Positions 36,503 through 46,480 of a DNA stretch of 64,000 nucleotides are shown here, piece by piece. Under the pieces are notes generated by a model. It made no database searches. It had not been told where the DNA came from and saw nothing but the letters and a program-made list of their open reading frames with translations. Within the stretch, counting starts at the first letter, position 1; each line of letters begins with the position of its first letter. The stretch is from an uncultured Oceanospirillaceae bacterium (lineage in GTDB: Bacteria; Pseudomonadota; Gammaproteobacteria; Pseudomonadales; Balneatricaceae), in the NCBI GenBank assembly GCA_937136055.1, contig CAKZOD010000029.1:1-64000 (forward strand), in the 5' to 3' direction. The translations under genes were made by a program, and so were the position numbers.

Positions 36503-37372
36503 TTTGCACTCTCAATATAGGGAGCGCTTAATAACGTCTTTTAAGTCACAAATTGTAGCTAGCAGACAGGCTTTAACCTCAGCGGTTAGCCTGTAACAGT
36601 ATAAATTTATTCGTTGCCATCAATTATTAAGGGCTCATTGCGAGTACAGAACAGTTTGTCGTCAAACGTAATTAACACGGTGCTGCCGTCAGTTTTGTGA
36701 AAAAAGGAGTCTTTCGTTAGATCGCACGTATGCGCTTGCATAGGTGTATCTTTTATTCTCAACTTTTTACCAGTATGTTCTGAAAGCATTGTACACACTA
36801 GAGGGAAATCAATTGCCTATGTTGTTGTTTAAATTCGCTGTTGCTGGATTAAAAAATTATTCCAGGTTCCGGGCAAAAGAACGTCTCTGCTGTGTTTTGG
36901 TTGTTTGGTTTTGGCTGTTCGGTACTCAAATTTAGGGTATTACTTGTTATATAAGCGTTGTGACGAAGAGGTAGGTTGGCACTCTGGTCATTTGAAACGC
37001 GATAAATATTGGTAATACATAACATTTATTTAGTTCTTTTCTTCACCTGATATAAACGGTAAAGCACTAGCGTTACTTTTTAACTAGTGTTGGTGTCTTC
37101 TTGCTTTTTTTACTTTGGGTAGATCAGCTGAGCTGTGCGATATATAACGAGCTAAATCATCCATTGAATGTCAATCTTGCTTTGGCGAGAAATCAGTTCA
37201 ATATACATTGTGATATCGTTGAAGCTGCTAAAAATAAAAGTGACGTTTATAAGGATTAAAATCCCTCATAAGATGTTTTTTCGCATTTAGCTAAAGCATT
37301 ACCTTAAAAGCAGCGGTAGAATACCAGCTTACGATACTCGCATCAATTAAGGACTGTAGTTTTTACATAAAT
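36503..37372. other. rne leader and rne/rluC divergent promoter region
   Basis: This 870-base gap separates divergent rne and rluC. The part nearest rne is probably a long structured 5' leader, as in other gammaproteobacteria where it serves rne autoregulation; an imperfect stem with arms CAGGCTTTAACC and GGTTAGCCTG lies at about 36568-36595. A 60-codon minus-strand frame is embedded in it. The rest is AT-rich with no further gene recognised. Confidence 0.5.
36607..36789 (-). CDS. Doubtful small ORF in the rne leader
   Basis: An open frame of 60 codons from ATG 36789 encodes a polar peptide (MLSEHTGKKLRIKDTPMQAH...) with two cysteines. I do not recognise it, and no ribosome binding site is visible upstream. 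A GTG at 36798 is an alternative start. Its amino-acid composition is plausible for a protein, but the location within the expected rne 5' leader argues for chance. Confidence 0.2.
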   Translation of the reverse strand: MLSEHTGKKLRIKDTPMQAHTCDLTKDSFFHKTDGSTVLITFDDKLFCTRNEPLIIDGNE

Positions 37373-38509
37373 ATGTCAAGTAAAAAAAGAAGCTATCAGC
37401 GCAGAGCTGAAGCACCTGCTCAAAAGAGAGCACGCCCTCGCCTTAAAACGAATGTGAAAGCGAAGCCCGACTTTAAACTAGAAGCTAAACAAAGCGTGAA
37501 ACAAGAAGCTAAACTCGATATTAAAAATGTTGAGCAGAGTAAGAGTGCGCCTGAGCAAAACAGTAAAGTGCGCATGTTGCCTGTCAGCGAAGATCAAGCA
37601 GGGCAGAGGGTCGATAATTTTTTGCGCACAGCTTTAAAAGGTGTGCCTAAATCTATGTTGTACCGCATTATTCGCAAAGGCGAAGTGCGCGTTAATAAAG
37701 GGCGTGTAAAGCCCGATACAAAATTGCGTGATGGCGATATTGTAAGAGTCCCCCCGGTGCGAACAGCACAAGAAGGTGAGGTTGTAAATGCCAGTAAAGA
37801 TTTATTGGCTAAACTTGAATCGTCTATTTTATTTGAATCTGACACTTTGCTGGTGATTAATAAGCCCTCGGGGTTAGCGGTTCACGGCGGCAGCGGTATT
37901 CAGCTAGGGTTGATTGAAGCATTGCGTCAAATGCGTCCTGAACTTACTTTCCTTGAGTTAGTTCACAGGCTTGATAGAGATACTTCCGGTTGTATCATGG
38001 TTGCAAAAAAACGCAGCATGTTGCGTCATTTGCATGAAGCGTTGAGACAGGGGCAAGGTGTATCGAAAATATATCACGCGCTAGTGGTAGGTCGTTGGGA
38101 TTCAACGGTGTCTAAAATTGATGCGCCGCTGAAAAAAAATGAACTAAGTTCAGGTGAGCGTATCGTAAAAGTGCAAGAAGAAGGCAAGGCTTCTATTACT
38201 TTATTTAAAGTGCTTAGACGTTTTGGTAATCTTGTCACTATGGTTGAGGCGAAACCAGTTACCGGGCGCACTCACCAAATACGTGTACACACACAGTTTG
38301 CAGGTCATCCTATTATAGGAGATGGCAAGTACGGTGTTGAAAGTGTTAATCAGGAATTACGAGAAACAGGCGTAAAGCGTTTGTTTCTTCACGCGGCTGC
38401 TTTAACCATTACTTTGCCAGATGGCGAGAAAATGCATTTTAAAGCACCTTTAGAAACACAATTAACAGCTGCAATTGAAAAGCTAGCAGCTCAGCATAAT
38501 CAGTATTAG
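37373..38509 (+). CDS. rluC: 23S rRNA pseudouridine(955/2504/2580) synthase
   Basis: A 378-residue RluA-family pseudouridine synthase that modifies three uridines of 23S rRNA. After a basic N-terminal extension of about 65 residues comes an S4 RNA-binding domain (about 68-135, VDNFLRTALKGVPKSMLYRIIRKGEVRVNKGR) and the catalytic domain with the active-site Asp in VHRLDRDTSGCIMVAKK. E. coli RluC lacks this Lys/Arg/Gln-rich extension. An internal ATG (MLPVSEDQAGQR) would give the standard length, but the first ATG is kept because the frame is open. Divergence from rne matches the usual gammaproteobacterial arrangement. Confidence 0.93.
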   Translation: MSSKKRSYQRRAEAPAQKRARPRLKTNVKAKPDFKLEAKQSVKQEAKLDIKNVEQSKSAPEQNSKVRMLPVSEDQAGQRVDNFLRTALKGVPKSMLYRIIRKGEVRVNKGRVKPDTKLRDGDIVRVPPVRTAQEGEVVNASKDLLAKLESSILFESDTLLVINKPSGLAVHGGSGIQLGLIEALRQMRPELTFLELVHRLDRDTSGCIMVAKKRSMLRHLHEALRQGQGVSKIYHALVVGRWDSTVSKIDAPLKKNELSSGERIVKVQEEGKASITLFKVLRRFGNLVTMVEAKPVTGRTHQIRVHTQFAGHPIIGDGKYGVESVNQELRETGVKRLFLHAAALTITLPDGEKMHFKAPLETQLTAAIEKLAAQHNQY

Positions 38510-38524
38510 GAAAGGTTTTAATTC

Positions 38525-39613
38525 ATGGAAAAAGAGCTCATTTTTACCAGCGCTGAAAGTTTTTTAATGCGTGGGGAGCAACCAACAATTGATAATGTCA
38601 TGGCATCCACAGGATTGGAGCAGGATATTGTTGAGGCGGAACTTGAAAAGTGGTGGCGTTCCGTGCCCGAAAAATTAAGCTTTAGTGATAATACGGTTTC
38701 TGTCCCAGGTTTGCCTGAGTCTTTAGGCGGGGCGTTTGGTCGTATTTGGCAACAGGCAATTGAAGAAGCGGAAACACGTTTACGTGCGGATACTCGTGTT
38801 GTTAATCATGCGAACGAAGAGGTGAGAAAGCTCTCCGAAGAGACGCTTAAAGAAAGCCAAGATCTTCGCAGCCATTTGGAAACGCAAGTTCGAGAGCTGA
38901 AAATAAAACTTGAAGATTCGCAGATCGTTAACCGCTCGATGGAAGCAGAGCTTGCCGTTGTGAAAACAGCGATCGCAGGTGAGGCGACTAGTCGTAAAAA
39001 AGAAGAGCATTTACGTGCAAAATTGGAGAATGACCTCATTCATTTACGTAAAGCTCATGAAGATGCGAAGCGTACTTTCGAGCAGCGTTTAAAAGAAGAT
39101 CAGCGTCATGCTCTTGATCAAATTAGTAAATCAGAAGCAGATGCGCGCTATTACCGTACAGCTTCTGAGAAGCTGCGTGATGATGCGGGCTCTAAAGAAA
39201 CCATCTTAACTAAGAAAACTCACGACTTGCAGTCTGAAATTGCAAGACATGAAGTGCGTATTGATACCCAGTACACGCAGATTCGCTCTCAAGAAGAAGA
39301 GCTAAAAGAGTTAAAGCAGGCGCATCAAAATCAAACCCGTGAACTTGCTAGCATATCGTCTGCATTATTAGCAGAAACTAATAAAGCTAAGCGTTTAGAG
39401 CAGAAGCGCAAAGAGCAAGATGCTGAGATAAAACGTTTAAATCAAAAAGCATTGAATACGGCAACAGAGTGGGGGCGCAGAGAGAATTTACTACGAAACG
39501 AGTCTCGCAACTCTCAAGAAGAGCTGCAACGTGCGCAATTGAAAGTGGCTAACCATGAAAAGCGTAGTATTTCACAAGATGAAGAAATTCGTCGTCTTAA
39601 GTCAAAGCTTTAA
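38525..39613 (+). CDS. KfrA-type N-terminal DNA-binding coiled-coil protein
   Basis: A 362-residue protein. Residues 1 to about 110 resemble the N-terminal DNA-binding domain of plasmid KfrA proteins (SAESFLMRGEQPTIDNVMASTG, then WQQAIEEAETRL). From about 90 to 360 it is one long, nearly uninterrupted coiled coil rich in Glu, Lys, Arg and Gln. KfrA proteins bind DNA and help plasmid partition, but chromosomal versions like this have no settled role. It starts 15 bases after the rluC stop, so it may be cotranscribed. No plasmid genes lie nearby. Confidence 0.8.
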   Translation: MEKELIFTSAESFLMRGEQPTIDNVMASTGLEQDIVEAELEKWWRSVPEKLSFSDNTVSVPGLPESLGGAFGRIWQQAIEEAETRLRADTRVVNHANEEVRKLSEETLKESQDLRSHLETQVRELKIKLEDSQIVNRSMEAELAVVKTAIAGEATSRKKEEHLRAKLENDLIHLRKAHEDAKRTFEQRLKEDQRHALDQISKSEADARYYRTASEKLRDDAGSKETILTKKTHDLQSEIARHEVRIDTQYTQIRSQEEELKELKQAHQNQTRELASISSALLAETNKAKRLEQKRKEQDAEIKRLNQKALNTATEWGRRENLLRNESRNSQEELQRAQLKVANHEKRSISQDEEIRRLKSKL

Positions 39614-39638
39614 CTCATCTTCTATTGATTAGATGCTC

Positions 39639-39677
39639 TTACCTCCTTTGTTTAATAGCTAAAGGCAAAGGAGGTAA
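39639..39677 (+). terminator. Perfect 12-bp inverted repeat after the KfrA-like gene
   Basis: TTACCTCCTTTG (39639-39650) and its exact complement CAAAGGAGGTAA (39666-39677) with a 15-base loop, 25 bases past the stop. There is no T-run; the plus-strand right arm contains a Shine-Dalgarno-like AAGGAGGT but no start codon follows closely. Confidence 0.55.
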
Positions 39678-40965
<1,288 letters not shown>

Positions 40966-40978
40966 CGATCGATATCAG

Positions 40979-41013
40979 GCGCGCGAATGATGTTTGGTTT
41001 ATCATTTGCGCGC
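40979..41013 (+). terminator. GC-rich hairpin after cysB
   Basis: GCGCGCGAATGAT (40979-40991) pairs with ATCATTTGCGCGC (41001-41013) with one mismatch. It lies 14 bases past the cysB stop and between convergent genes. Confidence 0.65.
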
Positions 41014-41079
41014 TACGCTTGTTTGCCTCTTCTCTCTTTCTTGAACCACACCTTTTTCTTAATGCTTACTAGTGCTTCT

Positions 41080-42150
41080 TTATAAACAGTGACTGTAATA
41101 CTCTCTGATTTTTTCGAGTGTAAGGTCTATATCTTCCCTAGACGTATCTAAATGCACAACGATGCGACAAGTGTGTGAATCCCCAATACAGATACCAAAA
41201 TCAAGTAGGAAAGCCCCTAAGCTGACGTCGCGATTTGGTGCTTTTGGGAAATCAATAAACAGCATATTTGTTTCTACATTATTTAAATCGATTGTTAGTG
41301 GCTTTATGAGCGCAAGCTGTTTGGCAAAGAATTGTGTCAATTGGTGGCTGGTTTTTAATAACTCGACATTATGATCGAGGGCGTAGCTACCCGCAGCTGC
41401 TAAGATGCCAGCTTGGCGCATACCACCACCGAGCATTTTCCTAAGGCGTGTTGCACGTTGGATAAATGTTTTGGAGCCGCTGAGCACAGAGCCTGCAGGG
41501 GAACCTAATCCTTTTGATAGGCAAAGCGATACCGAATCAAAACCCGTACAGAGCTCTGCTGCTGTTTTATTAGTACTAACCACAGCATGCATTAATCTCG
41601 CGCCATCTAAATGTGTATTTAACTGGTGCTTTTTAGCGCATTCAATAATGTTTTCAATCTCAGCTTGTGGCTGTACAAAGCCGGACACTGTGTTTTCAAG
41701 ACACACTAGCTTTGTTTTTGCATAGTGAGCATCATCAACTTTTATTGCTGCTTGTACCTGAGAAGCTGTTAAATAGCCTTTGTACGTTGTGCTAATGGGG
41801 TGCATTACGATACCGCCAAGTACCGATGCGCCACCGGCTTCATGGCTACAGATATGATATTGATCACCAATTAAAATTTCTTCGCCGCGTTGGCAGTGGG
41901 AGAGCGTGGCAATTAAGTTACTCATGGTGCCTGATGGGACGAATAAACTAGCCTCTTTATTCAGTAGCCCTGCTACTTTGTTTTGTAGCTCAATAATACT
42001 AGGATCTTCACCGTAGACATCATCACCGACAGATGCTTGAGACATAAACTCGCGCATGGCATCGCTTGGTTTTGTTACTGTGTCACTGCGAAAATCAATG
42101 CTAGGAGTGTGGTCTAAGCTTTGCCCGGCAACGGGATAACTGTTATTCAT
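41080..42150 (-). CDS. ltaE: Low-specificity L-threonine aldolase
   Basis: A 356-residue fold-type-I PLP enzyme of the threonine aldolase/beta-eliminating lyase family. It cleaves L-threonine or L-allo-threonine to glycine and acetaldehyde. Recognisable: IDFRSDTVTKPSDAMREFMSQASVGDDVYGEDPS at the N terminus, the HEAGGASVLGG region, HLDGARLMHA, and the PLP-lysine motif SLCLSKGLGSPAGSVL. Length is normal. It is divergent from rraA across a 300-base spacer that holds an 18-bp perfect palindrome. It appears to be transcribed alone. Confidence 0.92.
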   Translation of the reverse strand: MNNSYPVAGQSLDHTPSIDFRSDTVTKPSDAMREFMSQASVGDDVYGEDPSIIELQNKVAGLLNKEASLFVPSGTMSNLIATLSHCQRGEEILIGDQYHICSHEAGGASVLGGIVMHPISTTYKGYLTASQVQAAIKVDDAHYAKTKLVCLENTVSGFVQPQAEIENIIECAKKHQLNTHLDGARLMHAVVSTNKTAAELCTGFDSVSLCLSKGLGSPAGSVLSGSKTFIQRATRLRKMLGGGMRQAGILAAAGSYALDHNVELLKTSHQLTQFFAKQLALIKPLTIDLNNVETNMLFIDFPKAPNRDVSLGAFLLDFGICIGDSHTCRIVVHLDTSREDIDLTLEKIREYYSHCL

Positions 42151-42452
42151 TGTTGTTATGATCCTATATAGAAATTAATGGGCGCAGTCGTTTTGCGACA
42201 AGCTAGAGAGCATCCTTAGAAAAGGTAAGTTTTACCCTTTGTTCAACTTTAGCTAGACTATCTTTCGAATTGACATATGTCAATTAAAGTAAATCGGTTT
42301 TGCTTCGATTTTGTTGGCTAAAATTAAACAGGTTGGTTATCTTAGGCGAAAATTTAAGATCTAAGGTATCTTGCTTCTTCTATTATGCAAGAGGCTAATA
42401 CTCATGGTCTGGTTAATATTGATGTGATTGTATTTATCTCAAAGGAGCTTTT
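42151..42452. promoter_or_regulatory. ltaE/rraA divergent region with an 18-bp palindrome
   Basis: A perfect palindrome AATTGACATATGTCAATT at 42268-42285 lies midway between the divergent ltaE and rraA starts and looks like an operator for a dimeric regulator. Nothing else stands out. An AAAGGAGC ribosome binding site precedes rraA. Confidence 0.5.
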
Positions 42453-42962
42453 ATGAAAGATTTATTACCTGAAATTTGTGATCAACACGCGGATGTTATT
42501 AGTATTGTTGAGCCTATGTTTGGTAACTTCGGCGCTATTGAAACGTTCTTTGGTGAAATAGTGACGGTAAAAGCTTTTGAGGATAATTCGAAAGTACGTG
42601 AGCTAGTAGGACAAGACGGAACAGGTAAAGTGTTAGTTGTTGATGGTGGCGCTTCAATGAGACGCGCGATGCTAGGTGATATGCTGGCTGAAAAAGCGGC
42701 TAACAATGGCTGGGCTGGGATTATCATCAACGGTTGTATCAGAGATGTTAACGCTATCGCTGACATTGATTTAGGTGTTCAAGCACTAGGATCACACCCA
42801 TTAAAAACGGACAAAAAAGACATTGGTGATGTGAATGTGGATGTGACCTTTGGTGGTGTGACTTTTGTGCCAAAGCAGTTTGTTTATGCAGACAACAACG
42901 GTGTGTTAGTTAGCCCTCAAGAACTGGATTTATCAGCATTGGGTTGGTTAAAAGATCACTGA
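42453..42962 (+). CDS. rraA: Regulator of ribonuclease E activity A
   Basis: A 169-residue RraA-family protein. E. coli RraA is a ring-shaped trimer that binds the C-terminal region of RNase E and inhibits it. The sequence has the family landmarks [39 protein letters not shown] and [29 protein letters not shown]. Some family members are aldolases, but this length and the conserved patches suit the RNase E regulator. rne itself is about 6 kb away. A perfect hairpin downstream separates it from the convergent yghU. Confidence 0.93.
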   Translation: MKDLLPEICDQHADVISIVEPMFGNFGAIETFFGEIVTVKAFEDNSKVRELVGQDGTGKVLVVDGGASMRRAMLGDMLAEKAANNGWAGIIINGCIRDVNAIADIDLGVQALGSHPLKTDKKDIGDVNVDVTFGGVTFVPKQFVYADNNGVLVSPQELDLSALGWLKDH

Positions 42963-42970
42963 TTAGATAA

Positions 42971-43004
42971 TAAAGAGGCTAAAGCTTGAATTTTAGCCTC
43001 TTTA
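42971..43004. terminator. Bidirectional hairpin between rraA and yghU
   Basis: TAAAGAGGCTAAA (42971-42983) pairs perfectly with TTTAGCCTCTTTA (42992-43004), with A- and T-rich flanks, between two convergent stops. Confidence 0.8.
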
Positions 43005-43017
43005 ACTAGAACGTTTT

Positions 43018-43860
43018 TTACAAGAAGTCTTTACTGCTATGGCGCTCTGCCATTTGTAGCGCTTCGTCTCCCCAAGTTTTATTTACACGGGAGCCGCGCT
43101 GAACAGCAGGGCGAGCCTCTATCGATTTTGCCCAGCGCATAACATTGCTATAACTTTTCACATCTAAGAATTCCTGCGCGTTGTAAAGCTCACCAATCAC
43201 TAAAATTCCGTACCAAGGGTAAATGGCGATATCTGCAATGCTGTACTCATCACCCGCCATATATTGATTGTCAGCTAAGTGGCGATCTAAAACATCGAGC
43301 TGACGTTTTGCTTCCATAGCGAAGCGGTCAATACAGTATTCAAACTTCTCTGGTGCATAACTATAGAAATGACCAAACCCGCCACCTAAATAGGGCGCGC
43401 TACCCATTTGCCAGAACAACCAAGACATACACTCAGTGCGTTTAGCGGGATCTGAAGGTAATAGTGCTGAAAACTTTTCAGCTAAGTAAAATAATATAGA
43501 GCCTGACTCAAACACACGAGTAGCCGGAGTTGTGCTGTGATCGAGTAATGCAGGGATTTTAGAGTTGGGGTTAATATCGACAAATTCACTGCCAAATTGG
43601 TCGCCTTCACCAATATTGATCAAGTAGGCATCGTACTCCGCTTTTGTTAAACCAAGCTCAAGGAGCTCTTCTAACATGATGGTGACTTTAACTCCGTTAG
43701 GGGTGGCCAGCGAGTGCAGCTGAAGGTCGTGTTCACCACGCGCTAGCACTTTTTCGTGGGTTGCGCCTGCGATAGGACGGTTAATGTTGGCAAACTTGCC
43801 ACCGTTTTTTGATTTCCACTGCCAAACTGTATCAGGTGTATAACTGGACTCTTCGCTCAT
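43018..43860 (-). CDS. yghU: Glutathione S-transferase-like disulfide-bond oxidoreductase YghU
   Basis: A 280-residue GST of the Nu class. The N-terminal extension SYTPDTVWQWKSKNGGKFANINRPIAGATHEK precedes a thioredoxin-like domain (about 45-130) and an all-helical C domain (about 135-270), as in E. coli YghU, which reduces disulfides with two bound glutathiones. The segment NPNSKIPALLDH marks the glutathione-binding cis-Pro region. I choose ATG 43860; a GTG 12 bases upstream is open but unsupported. It is monocistronic. A general redox role is the family inference. Confidence 0.88.
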   Translation of the reverse strand: MSEESSYTPDTVWQWKSKNGGKFANINRPIAGATHEKVLARGEHDLQLHSLATPNGVKVTIMLEELLELGLTKAEYDAYLINIGEGDQFGSEFVDINPNSKIPALLDHSTTPATRVFESGSILFYLAEKFSALLPSDPAKRTECMSWLFWQMGSAPYLGGGFGHFYSYAPEKFEYCIDRFAMEAKRQLDVLDRHLADNQYMAGDEYSIADIAIYPWYGILVIGELYNAQEFLDVKSYSNVMRWAKSIEARPAVQRGSRVNKTWGDEALQMAERHSSKDFL

Positions 43861-44073
43861 GATGCATCTCACTATTTAGCGGGTTATTTAAAATGACATA
43901 TAAATTGCTGATATTTCATAGATGAGGATACATTAAATAAATTCAAGTAGTAATTCAGAATGATCGTTTAGTAAAATTGGCTCTTACAGAAAATAGCCAG
44001 AAATTAGCATGTCATTGCGTGCAATTTTCATGCACTATAAAGCAAATTTTCAATACCTATCTGGATGAATTGA

Positions 44074-45072
44074 ATGGATACCTTGATTAATCGTTTGGCG
44101 CAGATACAAAAAGCTAACCCTTTGAAAGATATTTTAATTTTGCATGCGTTCTCTGAGCATCTCAAAGGTATTTTAGAAGCACAGTTTACACAGCTAAATT
44201 TTCACTATGCTGAAAATACAGAGCAAACCGAACGCTTATTGGCGCAAGTAAACCCGCAAGCAGTATTTTCTATTAGCCATGAGAAACTGCCTGCTAAGTT
44301 GTTGCGTGAAACAGGTTTGTACCCATCGGTGAAATGGTATCACGTTGCAGGATCAGGCATAGATAAAATGCTCCCATGGACAGCTGAGAATGCAGTAATG
44401 ACTAATGGTGCAGGTGTGCTAGCACGCTATTTAGCTGAAACTGTTCTCGGGGCGATGTTAGCGCTCAATAATCATGTTAATCGCTATATGCATCAACAAA
44501 AGGCACACCAGTGGATGGGGCATGAATTTACGCCATTATGCGAGCAAACCTTATTGATTGTAGGTTTAGGCGCAGTGGGTGAGCGGGTTGCAGATAATGC
44601 TAAAGCGCTGGGTATGAAAGTGATCGCCACGAGACGCTCAACAAAAGGGTATAAAAATGTCGATCAGTTGTATCCAGAGGATGCACTGCTCAATGTCATT
44701 GGTGAAGCTGATTTTGTCTCTTTGCATTTGCCGCTCAATGAACAAACTCACAATAGTTTTGGTGCAAAAGTGTTGAGTGCGATGAAACCCTCTGCCTGTT
44801 TGATTAATACTGCTCGTGGGGGAATTGTCGATGAGCAAGCGTTGCACATAGCTTTGGTAACAGGTGCGCTAAAAGGCGCCTATTTTGATGTGTTTAAAGA
44901 AGAGCCTTTACCCTCAAACAGTACGTTATGGGAACTGGAAAACCTAATCATTACTCCACATATGGCGGATGGTATAAAAGGTTATGAGAAACACTATCTG
45001 CGTTTTTTTGGAGAAAACATTAAACGTTGGCTGGCGGTTAAGCCCTTAGAAAACTTAAAGTCTTTTGATTAA
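44074..45072 (+). CDS. D-2-hydroxyacid dehydrogenase
   Basis: A 332-residue NAD(P)-dependent dehydrogenase of the D-isomer 2-hydroxyacid family. The Rossmann motif is VGLGAVGERVADNAKALGMKVIATRR, the catalytic Arg is in CLINTARGGIVDEQAL, the Glu in DVFKEEPLP, and the His in LIITPHMADG. Such enzymes interconvert 2-oxo and D-2-hydroxy acids, for example glyoxylate or hydroxypyruvate reductase. The exact substrate cannot be told. The protein resembles the shorter GhrA-like group. It is convergent with fahA, with a strong hairpin between them. Confidence 0.85.
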   Translation: MDTLINRLAQIQKANPLKDILILHAFSEHLKGILEAQFTQLNFHYAENTEQTERLLAQVNPQAVFSISHEKLPAKLLRETGLYPSVKWYHVAGSGIDKMLPWTAENAVMTNGAGVLARYLAETVLGAMLALNNHVNRYMHQQKAHQWMGHEFTPLCEQTLLIVGLGAVGERVADNAKALGMKVIATRRSTKGYKNVDQLYPEDALLNVIGEADFVSLHLPLNEQTHNSFGAKVLSAMKPSACLINTARGGIVDEQALHIALVTGALKGAYFDVFKEEPLPSNSTLWELENLIITPHMADGIKGYEKHYLRFFGENIKRWLAVKPLENLKSFD

Positions 45073-45082
45073 AAAAGCATAA

Positions 45083-45119
45083 ACTTGAGATTTCGAGCAC
45101 AAGGCTTGAAATCTCAAGT
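45083..45119. terminator. Bidirectional hairpin between the dehydrogenase and fahA
   Basis: ACTTGAGATTTC (45083-45094) pairs perfectly with GAAATCTCAAGT (45108-45119); the interior can pair further (AGC / GCT). Confidence 0.75.
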
Positions 45120-45135
45120 AGAAGAGCAAGGATAC

Positions 45136-46452
45136 TTACGCTTTAGCAGGTAAGATTGTTGATCTCACTTCACCAAAACCGATGCGTGCAGCACCTGCTT
45201 TTTCACAGAAGCCACTCATGATAACGGCATCGCCATCTTCAAGGAAGACACGACTTTCACCATTTTCGAGTGTAAAACTATTCTTGCCAGCACCTGTTAG
45301 CTCCATCATAGAGCCTACTTGATCGAGGCTAGGGCCTGATTGTGTGCCTGATCCAAAGAAGTCCCCTGGTTGTAAGTTACAACCGTTGACCGTGTGGTGG
45401 GCTACCATTTGAGCAACTGTCCAGTATGAATGATTGAAGCTGGTACGCGTAATCTTTTGTCCGGCTTGGCCTTCTTCACGCATTTTGGCAGTTTGTAATG
45501 TCACTTCAAGCTGTACATCATAAGAGCCTAATGCGCTGTTCTGCTCACTATCTAAGTAAGGCAGTGGTTGCGGATCCGCAGCATCGCGACTCCATGCTTC
45601 TCTATATGGCGCTAGTGCTTCATTGGTGATGATCCAAGGAGAGACAGTAGAGGCGAAGTTTTTAGCTAGGAATGGACCTAATGGTTGGTACTCCCAGCCC
45701 TGGATATCACGTGCTGACCAGTCATTGAATAAGCACATACCAAAGATGTGTTGATCTGCTTGGTCAATGTCAATGGCTTCACCCATTTCATTACCCGCAC
45801 CAATATAAATGCCAACTTCCATTTCATAATCAAGGCGCTTACATGGGCCGAAGCTAGGTTCTGTTGCCGCTGGTGCTTTAGTTTGTCCACACGGACGGTG
45901 GAAATCTTTACCAGAAACAGTAATTGATGATGAACGGCCATGGTAGCCAATAGGTACCCACTTATAGTTAGGCAGCAGTGGATTTTCAGGTCTGAAAATG
46001 GAACCAATTGTTGTCGCGTGATTAATCGATGTATAGAAATCGGTGTAATCGCCAATGCGACAAGGTAAATCAAATTCGATATCAGCTTGTGCAATTAAAA
46101 TGCTCTCAAGCTTTGCTTGATGCTCTGAGCCTGTTGCTAGAGCTGCTGATAATGCGCAGCGCAGTGCAGACCAAGTCGATTGCTCCATCGCCATAAGGTC
46201 ATTTAGCTGTGGCTTGCTGGCATTTACTAATGCTTTTTGTACAGCGCCATCGTATAGGCCAAGACTTGCAAGGGCTGCTAAATCAACGACTTGATCGCCA
46301 ATAGCAACAGCGCCACGAAAAGCTTCTTGGCTACCTTTACGACGGAAAATTGCAAAGGGTAAATTCTGGATTGGAAAGTCGTTATTCAGAGTGTTTGCTG
46401 ATGCTACCCAGCTTGTTAGCGATGTATCATGGGTATGGTTTATCAATGACAT
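45136..46452 (-). CDS. fahA: Fumarylacetoacetase
   Basis: A 438-residue fumarylacetoacetate hydrolase with both the SH3-like N-terminal domain (about 1-120) and the catalytic FAH barrel. Landmarks include DYTDFYTSINHATTIGSIFRPENPLLPNYKW with the catalytic His, GYHGRSSSITVSG, and DYEMEVGIYIGAGNEMG with metal-binding residues. It cleaves fumarylacetoacetate to fumarate and acetoacetate, the last step of homogentisate breakdown. The chosen ATG 46452 has GAGAGA upstream and restores the normal N terminus (MSLINHTHD). It lies 28 bases after the VOC gene stop, in one operon. Confidence 0.92.
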   Translation of the reverse strand: MSLINHTHDTSLTSWVASANTLNNDFPIQNLPFAIFRRKGSQEAFRGAVAIGDQVVDLAALASLGLYDGAVQKALVNASKPQLNDLMAMEQSTWSALRCALSAALATGSEHQAKLESILIAQADIEFDLPCRIGDYTDFYTSINHATTIGSIFRPENPLLPNYKWVPIGYHGRSSSITVSGKDFHRPCGQTKAPAATEPSFGPCKRLDYEMEVGIYIGAGNEMGEAIDIDQADQHIFGMCLFNDWSARDIQGWEYQPLGPFLAKNFASTVSPWIITNEALAPYREAWSRDAADPQPLPYLDSEQNSALGSYDVQLEVTLQTAKMREEGQAGQKITRTSFNHSYWTVAQMVAHHTVNGCNLQPGDFFGSGTQSGPSLDQVGSMMELTGAGKNSFTLENGESRVFLEDGDAVIMSGFCEKAGAARIGFGEVRSTILPAKA

Positions 46453-46480
46453 AGTGTCTCTCATTAAATTGTGGCTTTCA

